64,000 nucleotides of DNA from the NCBI RefSeq assembly GCF_001667145.1, contig NZ_LZIF01000014.1, forward strand, positions 95,291-159,290, read 5' to 3'. Positions 35,230 through 46,629 of this stretch are shown here, in pieces. Below the pieces are notes generated by a model. That model ran no database searches and had not been told where the DNA came from. It was given only the letters and a program-made list of their open reading frames with translations. Made by a program: the position numbers and the translations under genes. Numbering within the stretch: position 1 is the stretch's first letter; each line of letters opens with the position of its first letter. Origin of the DNA: Mycobacterium sp. 852002-51971_SCH5477799-a. GTDB lineage: Bacteria; Actinomycetota; Actinomycetes; Mycobacteriales; Mycobacteriaceae.

Positions 35230-36417
35230 ATGGCCGACGCATGGTTCGAAACCGTCGCCATCGCGCAGCAACGCGCTAAGCGGCGGCTGCCGAAATCGGC
35301 CTATTCGTCGCTGATTTCGGCCAGCGAAAAGGGAGTCACGGTCTCCGACAACGTGGCAGCCTTCAGCGAACTCGGATTCGCGCCGCACGTGATCGGTGCG
35401 CAGGAGAAGCGTGACCTGTCGACCAGCGTTATGGGACAAGACATTTCGCTGCCCGTCCTGATCTCACCGACCGGCGTGCAGGCGGTGCACCCCGACGGGG
35501 AGGTCGCCGTGGCGCGAGCCGCCGCGGCCCGCGGCACCGCCATGGGACTGTCGTCGTTCGCCAGCAAGCCGATCGAAGAGGTCATCGCGGCCAACCCCAA
35601 AGTGTTCTTCCAGGTCTACTGGCTGGGTGACCGCGACGCGATCGCCGCGCGGGTCGAGCGCGCCCGCGCAGCCGGAGCGGTGGGGCTGATCGTCACCACC
35701 GACTGGAGCTTCTCGCACGGCCGGGACTGGGGCAGCCCGTCGATCCCGGAGAAGATGGACTTCAAGACCATCGTCAAAATGAGCCCGGAGGTCATCACCA
35801 AGCCGCGGTGGTTCCTGCAGTGGGCGAAGACCATGCGGCCGCCGGAGCTGCGGGTGCCCAACCAGGGCCGTCGCGGCGAGCTTGGCCCCCCTTTCTTCCA
35901 GGCGTACGGGGAGTGGATGGGCACCCCGCCGCCGACCTGGGAGGACATCGCCTGGCTTCGCGAACTGTGGGGCGGGCCGTTCATGCTCAAGGGCGTGATG
36001 CGCGTCGATGACGCCAAAAGGGCGGTGGATGCCGGGGTTTCGGCGATTTCGGTCTCGAATCACGGGGGCAACAATCTGGATGGCACGCCGGCCTCGATCC
36101 GTGCACTGCCCGCGGTGGCGGCAGCCGTCGGCGATCAGATCGAGGTGCTGCTCGACGGCGGGGTCCGGCGCGGGAGTGACGTCGTCAAGGCCGTCGCGTT
36201 GGGAGCGCGCGCGGTGATGATCGGCCGCGCCTACCTGTGGGGGCTGGCCGCGGCCGGCCAACCGGGTGTGGAAAACGTTCTCGACATCTTGCGGGGCGGC
36301 ATCGACTCGGCGCTGATGGGTCTGGGGCTGTCCTCGGTTCACGACCTCGGGCCCGACCACATCCTGGTGCCCCCCGGATTCACCCGGGCGCTGGGCGTGC
36401 CCTCGGGCGGCGCGTAG
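35230..36417 (+). CDS. mftD: pre-mycofactocin synthase MftD (FMN-dependent)
   Basis: A 395-residue flavoprotein of the alpha-hydroxyacid oxidase fold, formerly lldD1 and thought to be a lactate dehydrogenase. FMN-site stretches include LISPTGVQAVHPDGE, VSNHGGNNLDGTPAS and DGGVRRGSDVVKA. It oxidises the amine of the MftE product to an alpha-keto group, giving pre-mycofactocin. It lies 2 bases after mftC. Confidence 0.95.
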   Translation: MADAWFETVAIAQQRAKRRLPKSAYSSLISASEKGVTVSDNVAAFSELGFAPHVIGAQEKRDLSTSVMGQDISLPVLISPTGVQAVHPDGEVAVARAAAARGTAMGLSSFASKPIEEVIAANPKVFFQVYWLGDRDAIAARVERARAAGAVGLIVTTDWSFSHGRDWGSPSIPEKMDFKTIVKMSPEVITKPRWFLQWAKTMRPPELRVPNQGRRGELGPPFFQAYGEWMGTPPPTWEDIAWLRELWGGPFMLKGVMRVDDAKRAVDAGVSAISVSNHGGNNLDGTPASIRALPAVAAAVGDQIEVLLDGGVRRGSDVVKAVALGARAVMIGRAYLWGLAAAGQPGVENVLDILRGGIDSALMGLGLSSVHDLGPDHILVPPGFTRALGVPSGGA

Positions 36418-36518
36418 CCAAAGCCTGGCCATCCCGGGCGGAGATATCCGGATTAAGTGACGCTTGCGCAAATCGTGATACGGGCGGGGTAACCGTGACG
36501 GACGAGCCCACGATTCGA

Positions 36519-36585
36519 ACGCCAGGTGAACGGCCCAGAAAAAAAGTTTTTTTCAGGCTCCAACAATTGGTGCACGCCAGGTGAA
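36519..36585. repeat. 12-bp direct repeats flanking an A7-G-T7 palindrome
   Basis: ACGCCAGGTGAA occurs at 36519-36530 and 36574-36585, a spacing of 55 bases; the second copy includes the mftE start codon. Between them, A7 (36539-36545), G, T7 (36547-36553) form a palindrome, very AT-rich for this genome. It could be a small duplication or insertion and may act as a hairpin or bent DNA in the mftD-mftE gap (163 bases). Confidence 0.75.
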
Positions 36586-37312
36586 TTCGTCCTACCATCA
36601 CCGAGTGTCCGTACTCGGCGACTTGGGATCCGCGACGTCGAGCCAGCTGTCAAGCATGTCGGCTTCGGTATTGGTTCCGCTGGGGTCGACCGAACAACAC
36701 GGTCCGCATCTGCCACTGGACACCGACACCCGGATCGCGACGGCGGTCGCCGGCGGCGCTGCACCGCGCCTTGGACACGATTGGCTGGTGGCACCCGCCA
36801 TCGCCTATGGCGCCAGCGGCGAGCACCAAAGTTTCGCCGGAACGATCTCGCTCGGCACCGAGGCGTTGACGCTGCTGCTGGTCGAGTACGGCAGGTCAGC
36901 GGCTGCCTGGGCCCGGCGCCTGGTCTTCGTCAACGGCCACGGCGGCAACGTCACGGCGTGCAGCCGGGCGGTGGCCCAGTTGCGCACCGAGGGCCGCGAC
37001 GTCGGCTGGTCCCCCTGCCTGACCTCCGGCGGCGACGCCCACGCCGGCCATACCGAAACATCACTGTTGCTGCACATCTCGCCGGCCGACGTCCGGACCG
37101 GCCAGTGGGTGGCAGGCAACACCGCGCCCCTGCCCGAACTGCTCGGGTCGATGCGCCGTGGGGGAGTCGCGGCCGTCAGCCCGGTCGGCGTGCTGGGCGA
37201 CCCGACCACCGCTACCGCCGCCGAGGGCAAGCGGATCTTCACCGAGATGGTCGACGGGTGTGTCCGTCGAGTCATCCGGTGGCGACCCGGGCCGGACGGG
37301 ATGCTGACGTGA
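36581..37312 (+). CDS. mftE: mycofactocin peptidase MftE (creatininase family)
   Basis: A 243-residue metal-dependent peptidase. Metal-binding motifs include the glutamate and histidine in [20 protein letters not shown] at the core, and AGHTETS. It cuts the modified MftA before the Val-Tyr product, releasing AHDP. The GTG at 36581 begins MNSSYHH, in line with related proteins, though it lies inside a 12-bp direct repeat. It overlaps mftF by 4 bases (GTGA). Confidence 0.95.
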   Translation: MNSSYHHRVSVLGDLGSATSSQLSSMSASVLVPLGSTEQHGPHLPLDTDTRIATAVAGGAAPRLGHDWLVAPAIAYGASGEHQSFAGTISLGTEALTLLLVEYGRSAAAWARRLVFVNGHGGNVTACSRAVAQLRTEGRDVGWSPCLTSGGDAHAGHTETSLLLHISPADVRTGQWVAGNTAPLPELLGSMRRGGVAAVSPVGVLGDPTTATAAEGKRIFTEMVDGCVRRVIRWRPGPDGMLT

Positions 37313-38721
37313 CGGCGCCCCGGTTGCCGAACGGGTTCGCCGTTCAGGTCGACCGCCGCGTGCGGGTGCTCGGCGACGGCTCGGCGCTGCTCGGCGGTTC
37401 GCCGACCCGGCTGCTCAAGTTGGCCCCCGCCGCGCAGGACATGCTCTCGGATGGCCGGCTGAAGGTGCGCGACGACCTCAGCGCCCAACTCGCCCGCACG
37501 CTGCTGGACGCCACGGTGGCGCATCCGCGCCCCGCTGGTGGCCCGTCGCACCACGACGTGACGGTGGTAATTCCGGTGCGGGACAACCTTTCTGGAGTGC
37601 GCCGCTTGGTCAGCTCATTACGTGGCCTGCGCGTCGTCGTGGTGGACGACGGCTCGTTTCCTCCGGTCGAACCGGAAGACTTCGTCGGCGCGCACTGCGA
37701 CATCGAGGTGCTGCGCCACCACCGCAGCAAGGGCCCGGCGGCCGCCCGCAACACCGGGCTGGGGACGTGCCGGACGGACTTTGTCGCGTTCCTGGACTCC
37801 GACGTCGCACCGCGCCGGGGCTGGCTGGAGGCCCTGCTCGGTCACTTCTGCGATCCCACGGTCGGCCTGGTCGCGCCCCGCATCGTCGGCCTGTCGCACA
37901 ACGAGAACGTGGTGGCGCGTTACGAGGCGGTGCACTCCTCGCTCGACCTCGGTGAGCGCGAGGCGCCGGTTCTGCCGCACAGCACGGTGTCCTACGTGCC
38001 CAGCGCGGCGATCATCTGCCGGTGCTCGGCGATCCGGGGGGTCGGCGGGTTCGACGAGACCCTACAGTCCGGCGAGGACGTCGACCTGTGCTGGCGGCTC
38101 ATCGAGGCCGGCGCTCGGCTGCGCTACGAGCCGATCGCCATGGTCGCTCACGACCACCGCACCGAGTTGCGGGATTGGCTTGCGCGCAAAGCCTTTTACG
38201 GTGGCTCGGCGGCCCCGCTTTCGGTACGCCACCCGGACAAGACGGCGCCGGTGGTGATTTCCGGCTGGGCGCTGATGACCTGGATCCTGATGGCGTTCGG
38301 GTCCACCCTGTCGCGGCTGGTGTCCGTCGTCTTCGCCGTGCTGACCGGTCACCGGATCGCGCGGGCGATGCGCAGCGCGGAGACGTCGATGGCCGATGTC
38401 GCGATGATCGCGGGCCGCGGCCTGTGGTCGGCGGCGTTGCAGCTGGCGTCGGCGCTGTGCCGGCACTACTGGCCGCTGGCGTTGCTGGCCGCGGCCATGT
38501 CGCGTCACTTCAGGCGGGTCGTTCTGGTCGCGGCCGTCATGGACGGGGTGGTCGACTGGCTTCGCCGCCGCGACGCCATCAGCGACGATGTCGAACCGAT
38601 CGGGCTGCCGACCTACCTGGTGCTCAAACGCGTCGACGACCTGGCGTACGGGCTCGGGTTGTGGTGGGGTGTGCTACGGGAGCGCAACGCGCGCGCCCTG
38701 AAGCCCCAGATCCGGAGTTAA
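37309..38721 (+). CDS. mftF: mycofactocin glycosyltransferase MftF
   Basis: A 470-residue family 2 glycosyltransferase. The GT-A core shows [17 protein letters not shown] and [12 protein letters not shown] (the DxD site), then [22 protein letters not shown]. Hydrophobic C-terminal segments from about residue 320 suggest membrane association. It adds beta-1,4-glucose units to pre-mycofactocin. The GTG start at 37309 overlaps the mftE stop. Confidence 0.95.
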   Translation: MTAPRLPNGFAVQVDRRVRVLGDGSALLGGSPTRLLKLAPAAQDMLSDGRLKVRDDLSAQLARTLLDATVAHPRPAGGPSHHDVTVVIPVRDNLSGVRRLVSSLRGLRVVVVDDGSFPPVEPEDFVGAHCDIEVLRHHRSKGPAAARNTGLGTCRTDFVAFLDSDVAPRRGWLEALLGHFCDPTVGLVAPRIVGLSHNENVVARYEAVHSSLDLGEREAPVLPHSTVSYVPSAAIICRCSAIRGVGGFDETLQSGEDVDLCWRLIEAGARLRYEPIAMVAHDHRTELRDWLARKAFYGGSAAPLSVRHPDKTAPVVISGWALMTWILMAFGSTLSRLVSVVFAVLTGHRIARAMRSAETSMADVAMIAGRGLWSAALQLASALCRHYWPLALLAAAMSRHFRRVVLVAAVMDGVVDWLRRRDAISDDVEPIGLPTYLVLKRVDDLAYGLGLWWGVLRERNARALKPQIRS

Positions 38722-38729
38722 CCACCACC

Positions 38730-40169
38730 TTGACCACAGCCGCCTCGCACAGCGATGTGCTGATCGTCGGCGCCGACAGTGCAGGATCGGTTGTTGCGGA
38801 ACGCCTTTCCGCCGATCCGCGGCGCACGGTGACGGTCCTCGAGGCGGGACCGGCGCTCGACGACCCGGGACTGCTGGCCCAGACCGCCAACGGGTTGCAG
38901 TTGCCGATCGGGGTCGGCAGTCCGCTGGTCCAGCGCTATCAGACCCGCCTCACCGACGAACCCGCCCGCCAGCATCCTCTGGTGCGCGGGGCGACGGTGG
39001 GCGGATCGGGCGCCATCAACGGCGGCTACTTCTGCCGCGGGTTGCCGCGCGACTTCGATCGCATCGCGATCGAGGGCTGGGGATGGTCCGACGTCCTGAA
39101 CAGCTTCCGCGCCATCGAGACCGACCTGGACTTCGTTGGTCCCGCCCACGGCGACAGCGGTCCCATCCAGGTGCGCCGCACGCACGAAATGACCGGGACC
39201 ACTGAGCGATTCATCGCCGCCGCCGAGCGGGCCGGATTCGGCTGGATCGCCGACCTCAATGACACTGCGCCAAAGCAGGTTTCGGGTATAGGCGCCGTCC
39301 CGCTCAATATCGTCGACGGTGTGCGGCGCGGCCCGGGCGCGGGCTACCTGATCCCGGCTCTGAGCCGGCCGAACCTGAACCTGCGTGCGCGGACCCGGGC
39401 CGCCCGGCTACGTTTCGCCGGCACGGTTGCGGTCGGCGCCGACGCGATCGGTCCAGGCGGACGGATGACCATGACCGCCGACCGGATCGTGTTGTGCGCC
39501 GGCTCTATTGAAACGGCCCGGCTACTCATGGCCTCGGGTATCGGCGACGAACCGATGCTGACCGGCGTGGGGGTGCCGGTGGTGGTGCCGCTGCCGGTGG
39601 GCGCGTCGTTCAGTGACCATGCCGAGTGGGTGCTGCCCACTGATTGGACGGTGGCGCCCGGACGGCCGGTGCTCGAGGTGGTGCTGAGCACGGCCGACGA
39701 TCTCGAGATCAGGCCTTACACGGGCGGATTCGTGGCGATGACCGGTGACGGCACTGCCGGCCATGCCGACTGGCCCCACATCGGGGTGGCGCTGATGCAG
39801 CCACGCGCGCGCGGGCGCATGACCTTGGTCTCGGCCGATCCCGACGTGGCGCCGCGAATCGAACACCGCTACGACAGCGAGCCCGAAGACGTCGTGGCGC
39901 TGCGCCGCGGCAGCGAGCTGGCCCGCGAATTGTCCGACGGCACAATCGATGCCGCGGCGGCCATCTGGTCGACGTCTCAACACCTTTGCGGCACCGCGCC
40001 GATGGGCACCGACGACGACCCGCACGCCGTCGTCGACTCCCGCTGCCGCGTGCTCGGCATTGACAACCTGTGGGTGATCGACGGCTCGATCCTCCCGGTG
40101 ATCACCAGCCGCGGCCCGCACGCCACGATCGTGATGATCGGGCACCGGGCCGCGGAATTCGTGCAGTGA
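38730..40169 (+). CDS. mftG: mycofactocin dehydrogenase MftG (GMC oxidoreductase)
   Basis: A 479-residue FAD-dependent GMC protein. The nucleotide motif reads VLIVGADSAGSVVAERLS, the second is GATVGGSGAINGGYF, and the C-terminal substrate side carries STSQHLCGTAPMG and VIDGSILPVITSRGPHATIVMIG. MftG re-oxidises mycofactocinol and passes electrons towards the respiratory chain. The TTG at 38730, 8 bases after the mftF stop, is the only start that keeps the first Rossmann strand. Confidence 0.93.
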   Translation: MTTAASHSDVLIVGADSAGSVVAERLSADPRRTVTVLEAGPALDDPGLLAQTANGLQLPIGVGSPLVQRYQTRLTDEPARQHPLVRGATVGGSGAINGGYFCRGLPRDFDRIAIEGWGWSDVLNSFRAIETDLDFVGPAHGDSGPIQVRRTHEMTGTTERFIAAAERAGFGWIADLNDTAPKQVSGIGAVPLNIVDGVRRGPGAGYLIPALSRPNLNLRARTRAARLRFAGTVAVGADAIGPGGRMTMTADRIVLCAGSIETARLLMASGIGDEPMLTGVGVPVVVPLPVGASFSDHAEWVLPTDWTVAPGRPVLEVVLSTADDLEIRPYTGGFVAMTGDGTAGHADWPHIGVALMQPRARGRMTLVSADPDVAPRIEHRYDSEPEDVVALRRGSELARELSDGTIDAAAAIWSTSQHLCGTAPMGTDDDPHAVVDSRCRVLGIDNLWVIDGSILPVITSRGPHATIVMIGHRAAEFVQ

Positions 40170-40337
40170 CGCGACAGCGGGTGCCGCACCGGCCGTAGCT
40201 GGGGACCGTCGCGACCGGGAGCCCACACTCCGATCGCCCGAAGCTGTCGCCGACGCCGATCGCGTCAGTACGCTGGCCAGATCGGACGAGGGTTTCGACA
40301 TGCGGTGCGCCTCCTCGGAACGCGCAAAGTTTCGAGA

Positions 40338-40366
40338 CCAATAGTCTTGTAGGCAGGCCAATAGTC
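40338..40366. promoter_or_regulatory. repeated CCAATAGTC, candidate TetR operator
   Basis: CCAATAGTC appears at 40338-40346 and 40358-40366, exactly 20 bases apart. The first copy is centred in the inverted repeat AGAC-CAATA-GTCT. The pair lies 28 bases upstream of the TetR start, so autoregulation is likely. The remaining gap after mftG (from 40170) shows nothing else. Confidence 0.45.
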
Positions 40367-40393
40367 CCGTGTTGAAACAGGAGGTGGGTCACA

Positions 40394-41044
40394 ATTCCCG
40401 CCGAGACGTCCGACCCGCGCCCCGCGAGGTCGCGGGCCAGGCTGCTGGAAGCCGCTGTCACCCTGTTGCGTGCCGGGGGTCCCAGCGCGGTGACCGTCGA
40501 CGCCGTCACCCGCACCGCCAACGTGGCCAGGGCGACCCTGTATCGCCACTTCCCAAGCGGCAACGATTTACTGGCAGCCGCTTTCAACAGCCTGATCCCG
40601 GCGTCGCCCACCCCGCCGGCCGAGGGTTCGCTGCGCGACCGTCTGGTCGCGGTTGTGCTGGCCCAAGCCGAATCCGTGGCGCAGGCGCCCACCCTCATGA
40701 CCGCCATGTCCTGGCTGGCGCTGGGACGCGATCTGGAGGGCCTACCCGAGCCGCGGCGCAGCGGTAACGCCGACAGCGCGGCGATCACCACCCTGCGTGA
40801 GCGCATCGCCCAGCAGTACGCGGAGCCCTTCGACGCCATCTTCGACAGCCCCGAGGCCGCCGAGCTGGGGGAAGTGGACCGGTCGCGGGCGATCGCCCTG
40901 CTCATCGGCCCGCTGGTGCTGGGCCGCCTGTCCACGCTGCCCGATTTCGACTACCGCCAGTGCGCGCTGGCCGCCGTCGACGGCTTCTTACATGTGCAGT
41001 GCGGCAGAGCCGGCACGGCCGACGTCGAATCGGCGGGGGCGTAA
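40394..41044 (+). CDS. TetR-family regulator with an apparent ATT start codon
   Basis: A 216-residue regulator when read from ATT 40394. A strong AGGAGG (40379-40384) lies 9 bases upstream, and the frame is closed by TGA at 40373. No ATG, GTG, TTG or CTG occurs in frame between that stop and the first DNA-binding helix (RARLLEAAVTLLRAGG). The first conventional start, TTG 40466, would delete most of that helix. The rest of the helix-turn-helix is VTVDAVTRTANVARATLYRHF. Either the gene uses ATT or a former ATG mutated; the coding region is otherwise intact. Target unknown; it sits between mftG and the S10 operon. Confidence 0.82.
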   Translation: MPAETSDPRPARSRARLLEAAVTLLRAGGPSAVTVDAVTRTANVARATLYRHFPSGNDLLAAAFNSLIPASPTPPAEGSLRDRLVAVVLAQAESVAQAPTLMTAMSWLALGRDLEGLPEPRRSGNADSAAITTLRERIAQQYAEPFDAIFDSPEAAELGEVDRSRAIALLIGPLVLGRLSTLPDFDYRQCALAAVDGFLHVQCGRAGTADVESAGA

Positions 41045-41152
41045 GCGTCCCGCTGCCCGCCGCCTCGACCCGCCTGACCAGTGCGTTTACGCTCCGGTGC
41101 TACCGTCCTCGAGTCGGGTGCGGTGGATTCGGCCCGAGATCGCGGCCGAATT

Positions 41153-41180
41153 TTGTCGGGGCACGATCTTCAGGCATACT
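41153..41180 (+). promoter_or_regulatory. S10 operon promoter
   Basis: TTGTCG (41153-41158) and CATACT (41175-41180) are 16 bases apart, giving a start near 41187 and a leader of about 275 bases before rpsJ. No gene is seen in the 417-base gap 41045-41461. Confidence 0.55.
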
Positions 41181-41201
41181 GTTCAGGTTGCCTTGAGCCG
41201 G

Positions 41202-41238
41202 GTTTGCGCCTGGTCGGGCATACGACCAGCGTCCAAAC
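41202..41238 (+). ncRNA. stem-loop in the S10 operon leader
   Basis: GTTTG (41202-41206), CTGGTCG (41210-41216), loop GGCATA, CGACCAG (41223-41229) and CAAAC (41234-41238) fold into a two-part hairpin with an internal loop, about 15 bases into the predicted transcript. It could have a regulatory role like the E. coli S10 leader. Similarity to that element is not claimed. Confidence 0.45.
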
Positions 41239-41461
41239 GGGCGCGTCCGGTCCCATCCTTTGAGAGCGACGAATTTCGATCGCGGATGAGGCTGCGTGAG
41301 GGTGACACACCCGACCGCGGGGGCCGGTGGACCACGACAGGTAAACAGCGGCGCAGTATCCGGCGCAACGCTCGATCGGCCCAGAGTTGGCCGGACCGAT
41401 CGGCGCGCCGGTGGCACCAGGCCCGGATTCGGGCCTCAACAGGAGTGAGGGTAGGAGAAGC

Positions 41462-41767
41462 GTGGCGGGACAGAAGATCCGCATCAGGCTTAAGGCCTAC
41501 GACCATGAGGCTATCGACGCGTCGGCGCGCAAGATCGTCGAGACCGTCGTCCGCACGGGTGCCAGCGTTGTAGGTCCGGTGCCGCTGCCGACTGAGAAGA
41601 ACGTGTATTGCGTCATCCGCTCTCCGCACAAGTACAAGGACTCGCGGGAGCACTTCGAGATGCGCACGCACAAGCGGCTGATCGACATCCTCGACCCGAC
41701 GCCGAAGACCGTCGACGCGCTGATGCGCATCGACCTTCCGGCCAGTGTCGACGTCAACATCCAGTAG
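41462..41767 (+). CDS. rpsJ: 30S ribosomal protein S10
   Basis: A 101-residue protein beginning [23 protein letters not shown], with [33 protein letters not shown]10 is part of the 30S head and also the NusE antitermination factor. GTG at 41462, preceded by GGAG. First gene of an eleven-gene run. Confidence 0.98.
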   Translation: MAGQKIRIRLKAYDHEAIDASARKIVETVVRTGASVVGPVPLPTEKNVYCVIRSPHKYKDSREHFEMRTHKRLIDILDPTPKTVDALMRIDLPASVDVNIQ

Positions 41768-41780
41768 GAGATCCAGACTC

Positions 41781-42434
41781 ATGGCAAGAAAAGGCATTCT
41801 GGGTACCAAGCTGGGCATGACGCAGGTGTTCGACGAGAACAACAGGATCGTGCCGGTCACGGTCGTCAAGGCCGGCCCGAACGTGGTGACCCGGATCCGT
41901 ACCCCCGAGCAGGACGGCTACAGCGCCGTGCAGCTGGCCTACGGCGAGATCAGTCCCCGCAAGGTCAACAAGCCGGTGACCGGTCAGTACGCCGCCGCGG
42001 GCGTGAACCCGCGCCGGTTCCTGGCCGAGCTGCGCCTGGAAAACCCCGAGGCGGCCGCCGAGTACGAGGTCGGCCAGGAGCTGACGGCGGAGATCTTCGC
42101 CGACGGCGTCTACGTCGACGTCACGGGCACCTCCAAGGGCAAGGGCTTCGCCGGCACCATGAAGCGTCACGGCTTCAGTGGTCAGGGCGCCAGCCACGGT
42201 GCCCAGGCGGTGCACCGCCGCCCGGGTTCGATCGGCGGCTGCGCCACCCCCGCCCGGGTGTTCAAGGGCACCAGGATGTCGGGCCGGATGGGTAGCGATC
42301 GCGTGACCGTCCAGAACCTGTTGGTGCACAAGGTCGATACCGAGAACGGCGTGCTGCTGATCAAGGGCGCGGTCCCCGGCCGCACCGGTGGACTCGTCGT
42401 GGTCCGCAGCGCGGTCAAACGAGGTGAGAAGTGA
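41781..42434 (+). CDS. rplC: 50S ribosomal protein L3
   Basis: A 217-residue protein that reaches the peptidyl transferase centre. The start [20 protein letters not shown] and the glycine-rich loop [25 protein letters not shown] are typical. The ATG at 41781 lies 13 bases after rpsJ. Its stop overlaps the rplD start codon. Confidence 0.98.
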   Translation: MARKGILGTKLGMTQVFDENNRIVPVTVVKAGPNVVTRIRTPEQDGYSAVQLAYGEISPRKVNKPVTGQYAAAGVNPRRFLAELRLENPEAAAEYEVGQELTAEIFADGVYVDVTGTSKGKGFAGTMKRHGFSGQGASHGAQAVHRRPGSIGGCATPARVFKGTRMSGRMGSDRVTVQNLLVHKVDTENGVLLIKGAVPGRTGGLVVVRSAVKRGEK

Positions 42435-43114
42435 TGGCAGAAGGCTCCAAGACGCTCAAGATCGACGTCAAGACGCCGGGCGGCAAGGTCGAGGGCTCGA
42501 TCGAGCTGCCGGCCGAATTGTTCGACGCCCCGGCCAATATCGCGCTGATGCACCAGGTCGTCACCGCGCAGCGGGCGGCGGCGCGTCAGGGCACGCACTC
42601 GACCAAGACGCGCGGCGACGTCAGCGGCGGTGGCCGTAAGCCGTACCGGCAGAAGGGAACCGGCCGGGCCCGACAGGGTTCGACACGCGCCCCGCAGTTC
42701 ACCGGCGGTGGCGTCGTGCACGGCCCCAAGCCCCGTGACTACAGCCAGCGCACGCCCAAGAAGATGATCGCCGCGGCGTTGCGCGGCGCACTGTCCGACC
42801 GGGCGCGCAACGGCCGCATCCACGCGATCACCGAGCTGGTGTCGGGTCAGACGCCTTCCACCAAGAACGCCAGGGCGTTCCTGGGCACGCTGACCGACCG
42901 CCGGCGGCTGCTCGTCGTGATCGGCCGCAGCGACGAGGCCGGCGCCAAGAGCGTGCGCAACCTGCCCGGTGTGCACATCCTGACCCCCGACCAGCTCAAC
43001 ACCTATGACGTGCTGCGCTCCGACGACGTGGTGTTCAGCGTTGAGGCGCTGGGCGCCTACATCGCCGGGGCCACCGGCGGTGCCGCCGACAACGATGTGG
43101 AGGTATCGGCGTAG
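42434..43114 (+). CDS. rplD: 50S ribosomal protein L4
   Basis: A 226-residue protein lining the peptide exit tunnel. The tunnel loop [19 protein letters not shown] is present. A GTG at 42431 directly before the ATG would add one residue. The C-terminal [16 protein letters not shown] is variable between species. Confidence 0.98.
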   Translation: MAEGSKTLKIDVKTPGGKVEGSIELPAELFDAPANIALMHQVVTAQRAAARQGTHSTKTRGDVSGGGRKPYRQKGTGRARQGSTRAPQFTGGGVVHGPKPRDYSQRTPKKMIAAALRGALSDRARNGRIHAITELVSGQTPSTKNARAFLGTLTDRRRLLVVIGRSDEAGAKSVRNLPGVHILTPDQLNTYDVLRSDDVVFSVEALGAYIAGATGGAADNDVEVSA

Positions 43115-43417
43115 ATGGCGACCATCACTGACCCCCGCGACATCATTCTCGGCCCGGTCATCTCGGAGAAGTCCTATTCGCTGCTCGACGACAACGTGTA
43201 CACGTTTGTGGTGCACCCCGATTCGAACAAGACGCAGATCAAGATCGCTATCGAGAAGATCTTCTCCGTCAAGGTCGCATCGGTGAACACCGCGAACCGG
43301 CAAGGTAAGCGCAAGCGCACCAGGACCGGATTCGGCAAGCGCAAGAGCACCAAGCGGGCCATCGTCACGCTGGCGCCGGGTAGCAAGCCGATCGATCTGT
43401 TCGGGGCACCGGCGTAG
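43115..43417 (+). CDS. rplW: 50S ribosomal protein L23
   Basis: A 100-residue protein at the tunnel exit and docking site for trigger factor and SRP. It contains [25 protein letters not shown] and the basic loop [24 protein letters not shown]. It starts directly after the rplD stop. Confidence 0.98.
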   Translation: MATITDPRDIILGPVISEKSYSLLDDNVYTFVVHPDSNKTQIKIAIEKIFSVKVASVNTANRQGKRKRTRTGFGKRKSTKRAIVTLAPGSKPIDLFGAPA

Positions 43418-43444
43418 CCGCCGCGAGAGGAAACCTGATTAGAC

Positions 43445-44287
43445 ATGGCAATTCGTAAGTACAAGCCGACGAGCCCAGGCCGTCGCGGCTCGAGCGTGTC
43501 CGATTTCTCCGAGGTCACTCGTTCCGCCCCGGAGAAGTCGCTGGTGCGCCCGCTGCACGGCCACGGTGGGCGAAACGCGCACGGCCGCATCACCACCCGC
43601 CACAAAGGTGGTGGCCACAAGCGCGCCTATCGGGTGATCGACTTCCGTCGCAACGACAAGGACGGCGTGAACGCCAAGGTCGCGCACATCGAGTACGACC
43701 CGAACCGGACCGCCAACATCGCGTTGCTGCATTTCCTGGACGGCGAGAAGCGCTACATCATTGCGCCGCAGGGGCTTTCGCAGGGTGACGTGGTGGAGTG
43801 CGGGCCGAACGCGGACATCAAGCCGGGTAACAACCTGCCGCTGCGCAACATCCCGGCCGGTACCGTGATCCACGCCGTGGAACTGCGACCGGGCGGTGGC
43901 GCCAAGCTGGCGCGCTCCGCGGGGTCGAGCATTCAGCTGCTCGGTAAAGAGGGCACCTACGCGTCGCTGCGCATGCCCAGCGGTGAGATCCGCCGCGTCG
44001 ACGTGCGCTGCCGCGCCACAGTCGGCGAGGTCGGCAACGCCGAGCAGGCGAACATCAACTGGGGCAAGGCCGGCCGGATGCGGTGGAAGGGCAAGCGCCC
44101 TTCGGTCCGTGGTGTGGTCATGAACCCGGTGGACCACCCGCACGGTGGTGGTGAGGGTAAGACCTCCGGTGGTCGCCACCCGGTGAGCCCGTGGGGCAAG
44201 CCCGAGGGCCGCACGCGCCACCCGAACAAGGCCAGTAACAAGCTCATTGTCCGACGCCGGCGCACCGGCAAGAAGCACGGTCGCTAG
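43445..44287 (+). CDS. rplB: 50S ribosomal protein L2
   Basis: A 280-residue protein near the peptidyl transferase centre. The invariant [18 protein letters not shown] with the key histidine is present, as is the N-terminal [16 protein letters not shown]. It follows rplW by 27 bases, with AGAGGAAA in the gap. Confidence 0.98.
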   Translation: MAIRKYKPTSPGRRGSSVSDFSEVTRSAPEKSLVRPLHGHGGRNAHGRITTRHKGGGHKRAYRVIDFRRNDKDGVNAKVAHIEYDPNRTANIALLHFLDGEKRYIIAPQGLSQGDVVECGPNADIKPGNNLPLRNIPAGTVIHAVELRPGGGAKLARSAGSSIQLLGKEGTYASLRMPSGEIRRVDVRCRATVGEVGNAEQANINWGKAGRMRWKGKRPSVRGVVMNPVDHPHGGGEGKTSGGRHPVSPWGKPEGRTRHPNKASNKLIVRRRRTGKKHGR

Positions 44288-44304
44288 GAAGTCAGGAGTA
44301 GCAC

Positions 44305-44582
44305 ATGCCACGCAGCCTGAAGAAGGGCCCGTTCGTCGATGGCCACCTGCTCAAGAAGGTGGACACGCAGAACGAGAAAAACACCAAACAGGTGATCAAG
44401 ACATGGTCGCGGCGTTCGACGATCATTCCTGACTTCATCGGCCACACCTTCGCCGTCCACGACGGACGCAAGCACGTCCCGGTGTTCGTCACCGAGTCGA
44501 TGGTGGGTCACAAGCTTGGTGAATTCGCGCCCACCCGCACCTTCAAGGGACACATCAAGGACGACCGGAAGGCCAAACGGCG

Positions 44583-44586
<4 letters not shown>
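44305..44586 (+). CDS. rpsS: 30S ribosomal protein S19
   Basis: A 93-residue head protein beginning [19 protein letters not shown], with the conserved [27 protein letters not shown]. It overlaps rplV by 4 bases (ATGA). Confidence 0.98.
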
Positions 44587-45976
<1,390 letters not shown>

Positions 45977-45979
45977 ATC

Positions 45980-46396
45980 ATGTTGATTCCCCGCAGGGTT
46001 AAACACCGCAAGCAGCATCACCCCCGCCAGCGCGGTATCGCCAGTGGCGGCACGGCGGTGAACTTCGGTGACTATGGCATCCAGGCTCTGGAGCACGCCT
46101 ACGTCACCAACCGGCAGATCGAGTCCGCTCGTATCGCCATCAACCGGCACATCAAGCGTGGCGGCAAGGTGTGGATCAACGTCTTCCCCGATCGCCCGCT
46201 GACCAAGAAGCCCGCCGAAACCCGGATGGGTTCGGGTAAGGGTTCGCCGGAGTGGTGGGTCGTCAACGTCAAGCCGGGCCGGGTGCTGTTCGAACTCAGC
46301 TACCCCAACGAGCAGACCGCCCGGGCGGCCCTGACGCGTGCAATTCACAAGTTGCCGATAAAGGCACGCATCGTGACTCGAGAGGATCAGTTCTGA
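45980..46396 (+). CDS. rplP: 50S ribosomal protein L16
   Basis: A 138-residue protein near the A-site tRNA elbow. It begins [19 protein letters not shown] and includes [30 protein letters not shown]. It lies 3 bases after rpsC and overlaps rpmC by one base. Confidence 0.98.
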   Translation: MLIPRRVKHRKQHHPRQRGIASGGTAVNFGDYGIQALEHAYVTNRQIESARIAINRHIKRGGKVWINVFPDRPLTKKPAETRMGSGKGSPEWWVVNVKPGRVLFELSYPNEQTARAALTRAIHKLPIKARIVTREDQF

Positions 46397-46629
46397 TGGC
46401 AGTGGGAACTTCGCCTGGCGAACTGCGTGAGCTCACCGAAGAGGAGCTGACCGAGCGTTTGCGCGAATCCAAGGAAGAGCTGTTCAACCTGCGTTTCCAG
46501 ATGGCGACCGGACAGCTCACCAACAACCGCCGGCTCCGCACGGTGCGTCAGGAGATCGCGCGCGTGTACACCGTGCTGCGCGAACGAGAACTGGGCTTGG
46601 CTTCCGGGCCCGACGGTAAGGAATCGTGA
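46396..46629 (+). CDS. rpmC: 50S ribosomal protein L29
   Basis: A 77-residue helical-hairpin protein at the exit tunnel. It contains [26 protein letters not shown] and [23 protein letters not shown]. The ATG overlaps the rplP stop by one base, and its stop overlaps the rpsQ start. Confidence 0.97.
   Translation: MAVGTSPGELRELTEEELTERLRESKEELFNLRFQMATGQLTNNRRLRTVRQEIARVYTVLRERELGLASGPDGKES

Noticed and set aside
36526..37308. Upstream extension of mftF starting at the first GTG of the 12-bp repeat
   Set aside because: The added region lies out of frame over mftE and is Arg/Pro-rich noise; the GTG at 37309 gives the family length.
38022..38729. Upstream extension of mftG through mftF
   Set aside because: It overlaps the coding end of mftF in another frame; the Rossmann fold starts right after TTG 38730.
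40369..40767. An alternative 132-codon frame starting TTG 40369 near the AGGAGG of the TetR gene
   Set aside because: Its product is Arg/Gly/His-rich without a domain, whereas the ATT frame encodes a full TetR fold.
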